Assembly: GCA_035048485.1 (NCBI GenBank)
Contig: CM068593.1
Span: 3,076,535 to 3,140,534, forward strand
Source: Pteria penguin
Lineage: Eukaryota; Mollusca; Bivalvia; Pterioida; Pteriidae
Direction of reading: 5' to 3'
Length of the DNA stretch: 64,000 nucleotides
Of this stretch, positions 47,020 to 59,930 are shown piece after piece (the stretch's first letter is position 1; every line of letters starts with the position of its first letter). The position numbers and the translations under genes are program-made. The notes below the pieces were generated by a model. That model saw only the letters and a program-made list of their open reading frames with translations, was not told the origin of the DNA and searched no databases.

Positions 47020-48432
47020 TCATGATATATTGTGATGTCATGATATATTGTGGTGTCGTAATATATTGTGGTGTCATAATATATTGTCGTGTTATGATAT
47101 ATTGTGGTGTCATGATATATTGTGGTGTCATAATATATTGTGGTGTTATGATATATTGTGGTGTTATGATATATTGTGGTGTCAAAATATATTGTGGTGT
47201 CGTAATGAATTGTGGTGTCATGATATATTGTGGTGTCATGATATATTGTGGTGTTGTGATACATTGTGATGTCAAGATATATTGTGATGTCATGATATAT
47301 TGTGATGTTATGATATATTGTGGTGTCATAATATATTGTGGCGTTATGATATATTGTGGTGTCAAAATATATTGTGGTGTCGTAATGAATTGTGGTGTCA
47401 TGATATATTGTGGTGTCATGATATATTGTGGTGTTATGATATATTGTGGTGTCAAAATATATTGTGGTGTCGTAATGAATTGTGGTGTCATGATATATTG
47501 TTGTGTTATGATATATAGTGATGTCATAATATATTGTGGTGTTATGATATATTGTGGCGTCATAATATGTCAAAATATATTGTGGTGTCGTAATGAATTG
47601 TGGTGTCATGATATATTGTGGTGTCATGATATATTGTGGTGTCAAAATATATTGTGGTGTCATAATATATTGTGGTGTCATGATATATTGTGGTGTCATG
47701 ATATATTGTTGTGTTATGATATATTGTGATGTCATAATATATTGTGGTGTTATGATATATTGTGGCGTCATTATATATTGAGGTATCATGATATATTGTG
47801 GTGTCGTAATAAATTGTGGTGTCGTAATAAATTGTGGTGCCATGATATATTGTGGTGTCATGATATATTGTGGTGTCATAATATATTGTGGTGTCATAAT
47901 ATATTGTGGTGTTATGACATATTGTAGTGTCATAATGTATTGTGGTGTCATGATATATTGTGGTGTTATGATATATTGTGGTGTCATAATATATTGTGAT
48001 GTCGTAATAAATTGTGGTGTCATGATATATTTTGGTGTCATGGTATATTTTGGTGTCATAATATATTGTAGTGTTATGATATATTGTGGTGTCGTAATAA
48101 ATTGTGGTGTCATGATATATTGTGGTGTTATAATATATTGTGGTGTTGTGATATATTGTGGTGTTATAATATATTGTAGCGTTATGATATATTTTGGTGT
48201 TATGATATATTGTGGTCTTATTATATATTGTGGTGTCATAATATATTGTGGTGTTATGATATATTGTGGTGTTATGATATATTGTGGTGTCAAAATATAT
48301 TGTGGTGTCATGATATATTGTGGTGTTATGATATATTTAGTGTCATAATATATTGTGGTGTTATGATATATTGTGGTGTCGTAATATATTTTGATGTCAT
48401 GATATATTGTGGTCTTATTATATATTGTGGTC
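47020..48432. repeat. 18-bp minisatellite, about 78 units
   Basis: ATGATATATTGTGGTGTC and variants (TAATATATTG, GTT ends, AATGAATTG) fill 1.4 kb. Because 18 is divisible by three and the unit lacks stops in several frames, frames of up to 447 codons arise (repeats of MIYCGV or TPQYIM). These are artefacts. Confidence 0.95.
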
Positions 48433-49861
48433 CTTCAAAAAGATTGATTGATTGATTGAATATTGTTTTCATTACTGAGGTTGTGTTCCAACCCCCCCCC
48501 CCCCCCTTCCCCCCCACCTCCCGCTTGCCAAATGTCGTTTAGGTCTCACACATCTTCACTACGGGCCAAACTATTGACTAAGTCTCCCTCTATGGTCGCT
48601 AATGGGGTTCGAGTTTACACCCGGGGCTCCGTATCCCGCAAGTACAGACTAAGTACTAACTGAGCACGGACTAAGTGACACACAGACTAAACTTGTACAA
48701 ACTAAGTACCGACTGAGCACTGACTAAGTGTAATTCGGTGATCGTGAATGGAATTCGAACCGCACATCTCTCGATAGCGAGTCATATTGTTAACTACACT
48801 GCCAGGCGCACTGCTTATCATGTTACCGTACTTGTTGACAAAGACAAGAGTTGTAGAGTCATTTTCTGACGACTTTAATTTTGTCAGCTAAACTACTTTG
48901 TCTTTGACGCCATCTTACGGGTCAGTTGTATGTATTCTATTCACCTCGCGCTACGCATAACGCACGTGATTTAAATCTAATAACTTACGGAAGAGGAACA
49001 ATAGAAAATTATTTTTATGTTGAAGAACAAAGAGCCGAAAATGTGCGAAACCTTGAAAACATTTACTTTTTAATATCACACATTCTTGTGTGTCATTAAG
49101 TTAGGGTTAATTTGAAACATAGGGCATAACGGAATTTGTGGATACGTGGAAGACAGATTCGAAGGAGATTTTTCTGTGGATAACATTGACAGGTAAATTA
49201 CATTGAATTAATAGATCACAGGTGATTTAATTCATATATTACACATGCATAAAGGAACATGTTATTAATATTAAATATTAATACTATACGGGCTAGATTA
49301 TATTCCTATAGAGTTCATCTTCAGAAGACTCGATACTAATATGAAATCAATATTTTAACATGAATTTTTTTTCATATTGCTTTGTCTTTGCATTTCTGTA
49401 TCAAGCCGTTCATATATTAAAGATATTATCCACAGCATCCTAATGTTTACAAATTAGTAGAACTTTAAAAGTGCCGAGGACAATTAGAACTCATGTCACT
49501 TAATAAATGTTCTTAGCGGTGAAGATTCCAGCCACAGGTTGAGCATTATTTATATCTTCAAAAATGTTTTTAATGACTTTTACAAAAAGATCTGTGGCAT
49601 CAAGTAAAGAATCGTATGAAATCCAACTCCTGAAAATCTACTTATTATTAGTTTATTGGTTGATTGTTTTTCATTTATTTGGGGTTTATTTTTTGGATTA
49701 TTGTTTTTATCTATTTATTTTTTTTTTTTTTGTTCATCTGATTATAGTTTTGTTTTTGTTTTTGTTTGTTTTATTTTCAAAAGAAAAATATTTCTTTTAA
49801 TTTGAAAATTATTATAGACAGCCCTAGTGAATACTCATATAGATTATCTGTAACCATGATA
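48433..49861. other. Non-coding, with poly-C run and a tRNA-like fragment
   Basis: Poly-C lies at 48492-48520. GACTAAGT/GACTGAGCAC short repeats occur at 48645-48730. A minus-strand tRNA-like stretch lies at about 48735-48806 (GGTTCGAATTCC with a TGGCAGTGTAGTTAA A-box-like part). Nothing else is recognised. Confidence 0.5.
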
Positions 49862-50745
49862 TCTAAGGCCGTCATAGCAGGTATATGGCTCATGACTGAG
49901 AGGTCCCGGGTTGGAGTCACATTTAAGCCCGTCGTAGCAGGTATATGGCTCATGACTGAGAGGTTCCGGGATGGAGTCACATTTAAGGCCGTCGTAGCAG
50001 GTATATGGCTCATGACTGAGAGGTCCCGGGTTGGAGTCACATTTAAGGCCGTCGTAGCAGGTATATGGCTCATGACTGAGAGGTCACGGGTTGGAGTCAC
50101 ATTTAAGGCCGTCGTAGCAGGTATATGGCTCGTGACTGAGAGGTCCCGGGTTGGAGTCACATTTAAGGCAGTCGTAGCAGGTATATGGCTCTTGACTGAG
50201 AGGTCCCGGGTTGGAGTCACATTTAAGGCAGTCGTAGCAGGTATATGGCTCTTGACTGAGAGGTCCCGGGTTGGAGTCATTTAAGGTCGTCGTAGCAGGT
50301 ATATGGCTCATGACTGACAGGTCCCGGGTTGGAGTCACATTTAAGGCCGTCGTAGCAAGTATATGGCTCGTGACTGAGAGGTCCCGGGTTGGAGTCACAT
50401 TTAAGGCCGTCTTAGCAGGTATATGGCTCGTGACTGAGAGGTCCCGGGTTGGAGTCACATTTAAGGCCGTCTTAGCAGGTATATGGCTCGTGACTGAGAG
50501 GTCCCGGGTTGGAGTCACATTTAAGGCCGTCTTAGCAGGTATATGGCTCGTGACTGAGAGGTCCCGGGTTGGAGTCACGCCGGTAGCTCGTCAATGTGAT
50601 AGGGTCACGTGTCACGGTAGGGGTGGAACGTAAAGCGTCCCTCACTACTCCTGTGGGTTCTTTGCATACATGTAGCATTGTGTGTATTACATCAGGCAGA
50701 TGTCGTCATTAAATACGTGGAGTAATGTTAATGTGACGTAACAGA
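49862..50745 (+). repeat. SINE-like element with its 60-bp tRNA-like head amplified 12 times
   Basis: Twelve tandem 60-bp units of GGTATATGGCTCATGACTGA then GAGGTCCCGGGTTGGAGTCA (49862-50578; one unit is 2 bases short). The unit resembles the tRNA-like head at 62893 (CATGACCGAGAGATTCCGGG, TTCGATTCC). After the last unit the sequence continues into a SINE-like body (CGTCCCTCACTACTCCTGTG, ATCAGGCAGATGTCGTCA, GTGACGTAACA) similar to the SINE tails at 51285 and 51620. Frames across the array (up to 172 codons) follow from the period being divisible by three. Confidence 0.75.
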
Positions 50746-51284
50746 CAAAGCCTATGAATATCTATTAATGTATAATATGGCGACATATAGGACATTAGTA
50801 TTTTAAGAAGGGGGAGGGGTCTGTTTTGTTTTATATTTTGGTGTTGTTGTTGTTGTAGTTTTTATTTCTTCTTCTTCTTCTTCTTCTTCTTCTTCTTCTT
50901 CTTCTCTTCTTCTTCTTCTTCTCCTTCTTCTTCTTCTTCTTCTTCTTCTTCTTCTTCTTCTTCTTCTTCTTCTAACAAGTGTTTAAAGGTATGTACAGTC
51001 AAAAATCGACAAAATTCGCTCGCCCCTCGGACCCCCCCCCCGGGCAAAGTCGGCGCTGGGTCCGCCACTGGTGTATGTGGTGTGGTGCTGAGTGGGGGTG
51101 CTAAGGAGCGAGATTTAGAGAAGTGAAATGACGTCAGATATAATAGTCATCAAAAAACAATACACAGATCTGATCGGTAATGCTTCACAACAGTCATAGA
51201 TAAATGTAAACCCTGAAATTTGGAGGGAAGGGAGTGAAAAAGAGAGGAATAAAATAAGGTACGGTATTATTTAATGTAATATCA
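50746..51284. other. Non-coding with (CTT)n at 50866-50975 and poly-C at 51029
   Basis: About 105 bases of CTT trinucleotides with two interruptions. Otherwise unremarkable. Confidence 0.85.
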
Positions 51285-51556
51285 AGCCGGCGTGGCCTAG
51301 TGGTAACGCGCTCGTCTCCTGATCGGGAGGCCGGGGTTCGACTCCCACTCTGGTCATACCGGTGTCCTGTCTTTCGGATGAGACAGTAAAAACCGAGGCC
51401 CCGTGTCGTGGTATGCATGGCACGATAAAGATCCCTCACTGCTTCGGGTGGGTCCGTTGCAAAGGTCAAAATTTGTATGTCCCGTATCAGGCAGATGCCG
51501 TCACCATATACGTGAAATATTCCTGGTGTGACGTAAATCAAAAATCAATCAATCAA
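51285..51556 (+). mobile_element. tRNA-derived SINE, full length, with target duplication
   Basis: The head AGCCGGCGTGGCCTAGTGGT (A-box) and GGGGTTCGACTCC (B-box) is followed by a conserved body (CGGATGAGACAGTAAAAACC, TGGGTCCGTTGCAAAGGTCA) and a (CAAT)n tail. The 10-bp direct repeat TTAATGTAAT flanks it (51271-51280 and 51557-51566), evidence of retroposition. Confidence 0.88.
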
Positions 51557-51619
51557 TTAATGTAATACCTTAACTGAATATAGAAATAGAAATGATACTT
51601 ATGTTTCTAACTTATGAGT

Positions 51620-51890
51620 AAGCCAGCGTGGCCTAGTGGTAACGCGCTCGTCTCCTGATCGGGAGGCCGGGGTTCGAGTCCCGCTCTGGTCATGCCGGTG
51701 TCCTGTCTTTCGGATGAGACAGTAAAAACCAAGGCCCCGTGTCGTGGTATGCATGGCACGTTAAAGATCCCTCACTGCTTCGGGTGGGTCCGTTGCGAAG
51801 GTCAAAATTTGTATGCCCCGCATCAGGCAGATGCCGTCACCATATATGTGAAATATTCGTGGTGTGACGTTAAACAAAAATCAATCAATA
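51620..51890 (+). mobile_element. tRNA-derived SINE, same family
   Basis: Near-identical to 51285-51556 (GGCCTAGTGGTAACGCGCTC, GGGGTTCGAGTCCCGCTCTG), ending in a CAATCAATAAAT tail. The two SINEs lie 60 bases apart in the same orientation. Confidence 0.88.
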
Positions 51891-52309
51891 AATCTATTAT
51901 TATAGTAGGCATTGGGAAAAAATTAACAGAATATGCGAGACTTTTATAAGAATTTTTTATGTTTATGTGTTAACCTTCAGGGGCGTAGCTAGAGCATATT
52001 TGAAGTGTAGGCACATGGAGCGCCGCAGGCGCAAACATTCATGGCGAGGGGTTTGGGACATCAATGAGACTTAGAATATAAATTAGAAAATAAATGCCAA
52101 AATAGAAACAGTGTTTCTTCTTCCGTGTTTATAATTCATCGGTATCTGTGGGGATAATCACAGAATCCAATGAGGGCCTTATATTCTTTAATGTGCCGGA
52201 TTATTTTATGATATCTTCACATTTTTTCGCTGGTTTTTTTTTTCTGAAGAATCATGTGTAGGCACGGGCCTACTCGAGCTTTCCGTAGCTACGCCCCTGA
52301 CCTTGTCTC
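51891..52309. other. Non-coding, possible short repeat with inverted ends
   Basis: AGGGGCGTAGCTAGAGC (51979) and GCTTTCCGTAGCTACGCCCC (52279-52298) are inverted, enclosing about 320 bases, so a small MITE is possible. No gene. Confidence 0.45.
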
Positions 52310-53216
52310 ACATATGGAAGGACCATATATATTGAAAGACCATACATACTGAAAGACCATAAATACGGAAAGACCATACGTATGGAAAGACCATAAATAT
52401 GGATAGATCATACATATGGAAAGATCATACGTATGGAAGGACCATACATATGAAAGGACCATACATACGGGAAGACCATACATATGGAAAGACCATACAT
52501 ATGGAAGGACCATACATATGGAAGGACCATACATAAGGGAAGACCAAACATAAGGGAGGACCGTAGATATGGAAGGACCATACATAAGGGAAGACCATAC
52601 ATATGGAAAGACCATACATATGAAAGGACAATACATTAGGGAAGACCATACATATGGAAACACCATACATATGAAAGGACCATACATAAGGGAGGACTGT
52701 AGATATGGAAGGACCATACATAAGGGAGGACTGTAGATATGGAAGGACCATACATAAAGGAAGACCATACATATGGGAAGACCATACATATAAAAGGACC
52801 ATACATAAGGGAAGACCATACATATGGAAATGCCATACATATGGAAAAACCATACATAAGGGAAGACCATATATATGGAAGAACCATACATAAGGGAAGA
52901 CCATATATATGGAAGAACCGTACATAAGGGAAGACCATACATAAGGGAAGACCATATATATGGAAGAACAATACATAAAGGAAGACCATATATATGGAAG
53001 AACCGTACATAAGGGAAGACCGTACATATGGAAAGACCATACATATGGAAAGACCATACATAAGGGAATACCATATATATGGAAAAACCATACATAAGGG
53101 AAGACCATATATATGGAAAGACCATACATGAGGGAATACCATATATATGGAAGGACCATACATATGGAAGTACCATACATAAGGGAAGACCATACATATG
53201 GAAAGACCATACATAT
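52310..53216. repeat. 17-bp minisatellite, about 53 units
   Basis: ACCATACATATGGAAAG and variants (AAGGGAAG, ATATATGGAAG) repeat for about 0.9 kb. Frames of up to 302 codons on the minus strand (YGLPLCMVLPYVWSF-like) come from the 51-bp reading cycle and are not credible genes. Confidence 0.93.
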
Positions 53217-54959
53217 CTGCACTACTTCATCGTATGGTATACCCAATCATAAGAGTATGAACTGGGGTTGACGGGAGATGGTTGCCTGATTTTTCATCAT
53301 AATTTTCAAGCGACAAACTTTCCCCAAAGCTGGAAATAATAGGCAAATGGTAGTGAATTATCTTAAAATATTAGCTCTACTTTCGGTATGAGAAACAGGT
53401 TAGTCTATGGGTACTACACCTGACACTTCCAAATCAGAGTACCTGGGTTCGATTCAAGTTGTCGTCTCGGGTATATCTGCCTGCTACTCTGTCCTTCGGA
53501 TGATACATTGAAACCAAGGCTCCTCTATTGCGGTTCGTGTTGGTACGTTAAAGAGAGCTCAAAACTTCTGATAGGCCCTTAGTAAATAGAACAAAATTAA
53601 AGACAAAATACCAGCCATGTGCCGCCACCATATAGAGGCAATTATCTTGGAATGGCATAAAACAATGAAAAATAAAGTAAATATCAAATATTTGTATTCC
53701 TTTTTCCGAATTTTTACTTAAATACAATATTTTATAAAACCCCTCCCCCTTTTTTTCCTTCTGATTTGCTTCCTATGTCACTGTTTCTAGATAATATGTT
53801 TAATTATTATATATATGTATAAGATTATATATATAAGTATATATGCATAAGTATATCTGAAATATGTTGGTATTCGTACGAGACATTTTACTCAATGATA
53901 TAAAGAATTTGAACTTGAGCTTGGTAAAGCGGTTAGTCCCGGTTTGCACCACGATGTTTAAGAGGTTGGTTACTTCCTGCTTCTAGGTCGCGATAAATTG
54001 TTGAAAGCGACGTAAAACACCAATCAACCAACTTGAACTTGATACACGGGAGATAACTCGGACATTGCAAAATATGACATATTCCAGTTACAGAAAAATT
54101 GTTTTAACTAGACTATATGTATCAAACACGGAAAATCTCTGTCACATGCCAAACAACTAAGAGCAACAACAACAACAACAACAATAACAACAACAACAAT
54201 ATATTTTTGGTAGTTTTTTCTCTTTGTTTCGGAGTTTCGTGAAAATTCACACGTTTGCGCAATAATTTTCGAAAATAGGGAATACTTTATTGATAACTCA
54301 CTAATTCCCAAAGTGGGAACTCGTGCCCCGCTGCCCCCTGCCCCACACCGTTACCCTACGGCCCCTATAATTACTAATCATTTACCACTTTACCCTCCCT
54401 CCGTATTTATTCGTAGAGACACTGTTGTCGATAGCCTCCTGACCTCACCCACGTGACCTTGTAGATTTTATGAAGTGGATGATTTAACATCAGAATGACA
54501 TGAGCCTACCATTACACGAACAAGTGGCGCGTGTGAGATCTTAGCTACCATCGGAGGATCATAACTGCTTTAGTTATATAACATGATCAGTATTCAGGGG
54601 CGGATCCCATATATGTCTCAGAGTCCAATATACCCTTTATTATGTAGGAGATAAATTTATGTTCTGTCTATTTTAACTTACAAAAAATAATAACTTCTGT
54701 CTAGAAGAAGTTTTAAAACACGGAGATCTGTAAACTCTACATTATTAAACATGGTCACACTTTATTCATTCATTTATTTATTTACCTATTTTTGTATTTC
54801 TACATTCAGCACATAAGAAGAAATGCGGTTATAGGAAAGGGAAGATAAGAAGAGTTGTTTAAATAGCATTATATTTTATTTTCTATTTTTTATTTTATTT
54901 TCTAATTTTATTTATTTATTATTTTATTTATTTTTTTTTTTTATTTATCTTTTTATTTA
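53217..54959. other. Non-coding with two SINE-like pieces
   Basis: 53395-53665 has a tRNA-like head (CTGGGTTCGATTCAAG) and a body with CTGTCCTTCGGATGATACAT and GGTACGTTAAAGA, a diverged relative of the main SINE. 53934-54032 is a second-family SINE 3' part ending GCGACGTAAAACACCAATCA. An (AAC)n run lies at 54160-54200. The rest is unannotatable. Confidence 0.5.
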
Positions 54960-55232
54960 AGCCGACGTGGTCTAGTGGTATCGAGTCGGACTCCTGATCG
55001 GGAGGCCGGCGTTCGAGTCCCGCTCTGGTCATGCCGGTGTCCTGTCTTTAGGATGAGACAGTAAAAACCGAGGCCCCGTGTCGTAGTATGCATTGCACGT
55101 TAAAGATCCCTCACTGCTTCGGCTGGGTCCGTTGCAAAGGTCAAAATTTGTAGGCCCCGCATCAGACAGATGTCGTCACCATATACGTGAAATATTCGTG
55201 GTGTGACGTAAAACAAAAACCAATCAATCAAT
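54960..55232 (+). mobile_element. tRNA-derived SINE, main family
   Basis: AGCCGACGTGGTCTAGTGGT head, GGCGTTCGAGTCCCGCTCTG B-box region, standard body and CAATCAATCAAT tail. It is inserted in an A/T homopolymer-rich tract. Confidence 0.87.
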
Positions 55233-55555
55233 ATATATCTATTTATTTATTTATTTCAGTTTTTTAAATTTATTTATCATTATCATTATTATTATTACTT
55301 GTTGATTTTCTCCGTTGATGTGTGTTCGAATCCCTGGTAACAAGATGGACGGGTTCGTCGTCGATCTGACGGAAGTCGGAAGCTTTCTCTATAATCCCGT
55401 TTTCTCAAATTTTTCTTTTCCCCACTCCTATATAAATTTCTGAAATAAGGAGGATCGGTCTGAAAAGGAAGACAACTCATAATCCTGAACTAGTTTGTGC
55501 AAAAGTTAACAAAATCAATAACGATTTATACTGGTTCTGATTATTTTATACAAAA
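55233..55555. other. Non-coding spacer
   Basis: TTAT-rich simple sequence, then unremarkable DNA. Confidence 0.5.
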
Positions 55556-55868
55556 TACAAAGTATGTAAGCTTTATAGACAAAATACAAAGTATGTAAGC
55601 TTTATAGACAAAATACAAAGTATGTAAGCTTTATAGACAAAATACAAAGTATGTAAGCTTTATAGACAAAATACAAAGTATGTAAGCTTTATAGACAAAA
55701 TACAAAGTATGTAAGCTTTATTGACAAAATACAAAGTATGTAAGCTTTATAGACAAAATACAAAGTATGTAAGCTTTATAGACAAAATACAAAGTATGTA
55801 AGCTTTATAGACAAAATACAAAGTATGTAAGCTTTATAGACAAAATACAAAGTATGTAAGCTTTATTG
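55556..55868. repeat. 29-bp tandem repeat, about 11 units
   Basis: ACAAAATACAAAGTATGTAA then GCTTTATAG repeated with almost no variation, which suggests recent expansion. Confidence 0.95.
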
Positions 55869-55957
55869 AAAGTAAAAGCGTTTAAGATTAATGGTCTGTT
55901 TTTATTTCTATTGAGAGAATGTTTAAATCCCTTGATGAAACACTACCTGACAAAGAA

Positions 55958-56035
55958 AGAAAGAAAGAAAGAAAGAATGAATGAAAGAAAGAAAGAACAA
56001 AGAAAAAGAGAAACAAACAAAGAAAGAAAGAAAGA
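55958..56035. repeat. (GAAA)n microsatellite
   Basis: AAGAAAGAAAGA tetranucleotides with interruptions. Confidence 0.9.
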
Positions 56036-56972
56036 TGAGGAATTTGACGTTTAAGAATACATAAAAATCATAACTAAATATTCCCCCGCCCCTAATAAAT
56101 TCATACAAGTGCCTTCCCAACCCATGGACAAAATTTGAATTTAAAACAAACTCTCTCATAGTCTTCTGAATTATTTCACAGCAGAGCACCCATCCCCCTT
56201 TTCTACACCCTCCTCTGAAAACATAATTCACTCCTCTGTATAGAGGGCCTCCTTACCTACATGACAAAGTTTAATGTACATGTGTTTACAATGCACTTAC
56301 GTTCTACTGAATTCAAAGCTATCTTGAAATTTAAATAAAGGTTCTTTAATCAATAGAAAGTGTGAAGTCAACATAATTCAAATTGTCATTTGTGAATGCA
56401 GTTGATAAAATTTATGTTCTATATCATGATGTCTTAACTGCATATATATCACTGATTCAGTGTCTATTGGGATTTATTCAAAAGTACGTCAGAATAGCCC
56501 ATGGTTCTTATATCCAATATGTGAAGTCGAGGGCAAACGGAGACCGCAAATAAGTGATATTAACATATATGAAAGAACAAACATTGTCGTTTATTTACTG
56601 AGTAATATATCTGGTTGTTTTATTATGCAGCTAATTGAAATGTTTTTATTGAAGATTGTGAGTTTGAAGATGATCTTGAAAGGAAGATTAACAGCAAAGA
56701 TTTGGATTGAAGATTGAAAATGTTCACTTTTCAACAGATTGAAACGGATTTCATTTGAGAACATTTTGAAATAGTTTCTGGAATATATATTGAAAGCTGT
56801 AAAGTCTGGACGACTGCTTCGCATGAAAACATGTTTACGTTATCGAAGATTTCGTTGTTCGAACATAATAAACTAGCGATATTTTCGTAAATATAAAATC
56901 AAGGGATATTTTCGTATTTCAATTCTCTGGAGAAAGTACTATTCTCTGATTCTATGCCGGATTCACGCTATA
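56036..56972. other. Apparently unique non-coding sequence
   Basis: No repeat or gene was recognised. This is one of the few stretches in the right half without obvious repeats. Confidence 0.45.
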
Positions 56973-57049
56973 ATGGATAGGCATTCACTAACCTGTAGCT
57001 ATCAGGAGCTGAGTCTTCCAGACATCATACCAACCCGAGATCAACCGAG
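56973..57049 (+). CDS. Possible first coding exon (orphan)
   Basis: ATG at 56973 opens 25 codons plus two bases, reading MDRHSLTCSYQELSLPDIIP before a strong donor CCGAG|GTAAGT at 57050. It lies in apparently unique DNA. No continuation exon was found in the following 7 kb, no domain is visible, and the translation-start context is ordinary. A chance donor is quite possible. Confidence 0.22.
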
Positions 57050-57766
57050 GTAAGTCGGACACTGTAGAATATTGCTCGGGCAATAGTCTATTTAAATTGT
57101 CCCGTTACACATTTATTTCCCTCGGGCATTTGTCATATTAAGCTCCTACGGGAAAAAATAACATCGCTCCCATAGGAATGGCATCAGTGGGTGTGATCAC
57201 CACTTTACTTTAATTGTATATTTACATGTAAGCCAGTCGAAAGTCGTGGGTATATTTTGCTAAAAATCGTAACGTTGCGTGAACTTCCGCTTTTGAAAAA
57301 TGGATTAGCCAGCAATCCTCTTCATAGAATAGAAAACAAATATCGTTCATACATATATAAACATCAAGCAAATGGTCGACAATAATAGATTATCCATGAT
57401 CATTCATAAGAAAGCAAACGGAGACTTTTCTGCAATTAGTCATATGAAATTGTAATCTGGATCAGCTAAACGTTTGTTTCTGTCCATGAGATACAATCAC
57501 ACAAATGCTTGGATGATTTAAACTACATATGAACGCACAAGCTGTAGAAATGTCTGTGTATATTTATTTATTAATCATTTCTTTTCCATCTTTTTGTTTT
57601 CTTTTTTCTGTCTTTTTCCCTTGGAACAGATGTGTATATAGTATAATTTCCTGACGATTGCTTAATGTTTATATATGTACATGCATGATATTTGGTCCAC
57701 TTGATGCTGGAATGCCCGGACTCTCGCCGGTCGATCCGTTTATCAAAGCGCACCTTTACGCCACGT
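57050..57766. other. Non-coding sequence
   Basis: No recognised gene or repeat. Confidence 0.45.
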
Positions 57767-58051
57767 AAGATTGGTTGATTGATTGATTGATTGATTTTGT
57801 GTAACGTTACACCACGAATATTTCACGTATATGGTGACGGCATCTGCCTGATGCGGGGCATACAAATTTTGACCTTTGCAACGGACCCACCCGAAGCAGT
57901 GAGGGATCTTTAACGTGCCATGCATACCACGACACGGGGCCTCGGATTTTACTGTCTCATCCGAAAGACAGAACACCGGCATGACCAGAGCGGAACTCGA
58001 ACCCCGGCCTCCCGATCAGGAGTCCAGCGCGATACCACTAGGCCACGTCGG
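57767..58051 (-). mobile_element. tRNA-derived SINE, main family, with target duplication
   Basis: Reverse orientation: a (ATTG)n complement of the tail, the standard body, and the tRNA-like head ending at GGCCACGTCGGC. The 13-bp direct repeat CTTTACGCCACGT flanks it (57754-57766 and 58052-58064). Confidence 0.9.
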
Positions 58052-59930
58052 CTTTACGCCACGTGAGAAACCGTGGTCCTATTATCAAAATACGGCCACG
58101 TCTCACGGTAACATATAAGTGTTATTTTTCCTAAAACATACAAAGAAAATGTCAAAATCATCTCTTTTTCTTTTAAATATCCATAAATATTGCAAGTCGT
58201 TCACTTCCCTTTTCTTAAGACACAGATATCCCATAAAAGCACTATTGACTATATATTTCTTTACCTTTCAGTATTATTACAGTTGTGCATCTCAGTGCCC
58301 CCCCCCCCACTTTTCGCCACATATTTACAAGTAAAAATCCAGATTTAGCACCAAAATAGCTAGTAGTTTGGCTAATACACATGTGCCCCCCCCCCTCCCA
58401 ACCCCCTTTTCGGAAATCCTAGATCCGCCACTGCATCTTGTTTATTGCCTCTTGTTCAGACCATGGTTACCTCACTTTAAGTACATGTAGTAGTTAATGA
58501 TTAATTAATGTCTACGTGCTGCTGAGATCTTTCAGTTTGTTCAACAGAACTGGGTTCGATTCCCTGACTGCACCACTAGGTTTATTCACTTCCATATGGC
58601 GATATAACTGAAAAATTGCTGAATTGTTTAAAGCGGCGTAAAACATCGATCAACTAACCAACTAACCAACAGTTCGTTCAACGGAGCATAATAGGAGATC
58701 CCTGCATGGTTTCCATGATGCAGTTATCATCATTGATACATGTATCCAAATAGACAAGTCGCAGCCTGTAGGCGTCATAATGCAATCAATTCTTAACCTA
58801 AAAATCGACAAATGAGCTATTTCCCGAGGAAATAAAGCATTAAACAAAGCTTTTGATTTTGTAAACATTTAACATAGCAAAGATCATAGTACAAGGATCG
58901 TTAGTTCTCCGAAATTTTGTAGTGCACTAGGCCGACCATCTTAAAACGTTAAACACAATGGACCGTGTCCGGTTTCCTTTTAGCGACGTTTTCAATTCTA
59001 TAATTGAAAAATAATGGTGTTTGCAGAGTGGCGAACTTTTCAAGCTTTTCAAAGTGTAAACAAATTTCGGAAATGATACATTACCTTTTTCTGTTTATGT
59101 CTGTTTACTTATGTTTTAATCAAATGCAAAAAGATCACTTGACATTTTAGTGGAAGAAAATCATTAAGAATGTCTTTATTTCAAGCCACAGTTTCATTCT
59201 CGTGTCATATCCTTCATCAAACTACTTCACCCATTTTTGACTTTATGTACAAACATTTCTTCTACTTATTGGAGCTTTCGCAAACATCTTACACAAATAA
59301 AACAAGAAAGCAAATTCAAATGTTTATTCGACCCGAATTTCCTCTGATTTTAAAAATCAATAAAGTAATACGCAATGTTGACATTTTTAATATCAAAATA
59401 TCATCATGAAATATCTATTGACTCTTGACATCCGAAGAGGGTATCTGATAATCTTTGTAATGATTTGAGACGATGAGTGTGTGGAGGTAAAAAAAAGGGG
59501 GGGGGGAGGGAGGGGCTTATTAATCTTAATGACGATATGAATTAGTGGGTTGGGACTTTTTGGAGAGAATTTTGACTTAATAAAGTCTCTTTCTATCCTT
59601 ACTTAATTGGTGATGCTCCCATTTAGGAAAAAAGGGGGGACGGAAGAAAGAACCCCACATATATATCAGGAAGTATGCAGGGTTTAAACGGAGAAAGGGT
59701 ATACAACAAGCAGTGCTATATATAAATACAGCTGAACATACATCTGAAAAAATTAATATGAATATTTCTGCCCTGAATGGACACTTCAAATTGTAAAGTG
59801 TCTTTGAATGTTCTAAATAAAAAAGCAGTTCTCGCAAGAACTAGAGAAAATAACCCATTCTCTACAGAAACAAATACCTACGTTAAACATGTAGTTAAAT
59901 AGTTACGAGTATTTTTTTCTCTTTCTTTTC

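Noticed and set aside
46886..48455. Long frames of up to 447 codons on both strands
   Set aside because: They are translations of an 18-bp tandem repeat whose period is divisible by three. All frames are equally open, with no start context, domain or non-repeat exon.
49766..50633. Frames of 120-172 codons on both strands (AGIWLMTERSRVGVTFK-like)
   Set aside because: They coincide with the 60-bp tandem units of a tRNA-like sequence, so coding is not credible.
51285..51360. True tRNA gene at the SINE head
   Set aside because: The A and B boxes are present, but the sequence continues into a conserved SINE body with a (CAAT)n tail and target duplications.
52289..53246. Minus-strand frames of 192-302 codons rich in Tyr, Val, Trp and Phe
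   Set aside because: They are generated by the 17-bp repeat read in 51-bp cycles; overlapping frames give the same type of peptide.
55556..55868. CRISPR-like array
   Set aside because: The 29-bp repeats are head to tail with no spacers, in a eukaryotic window; a simple minisatellite.
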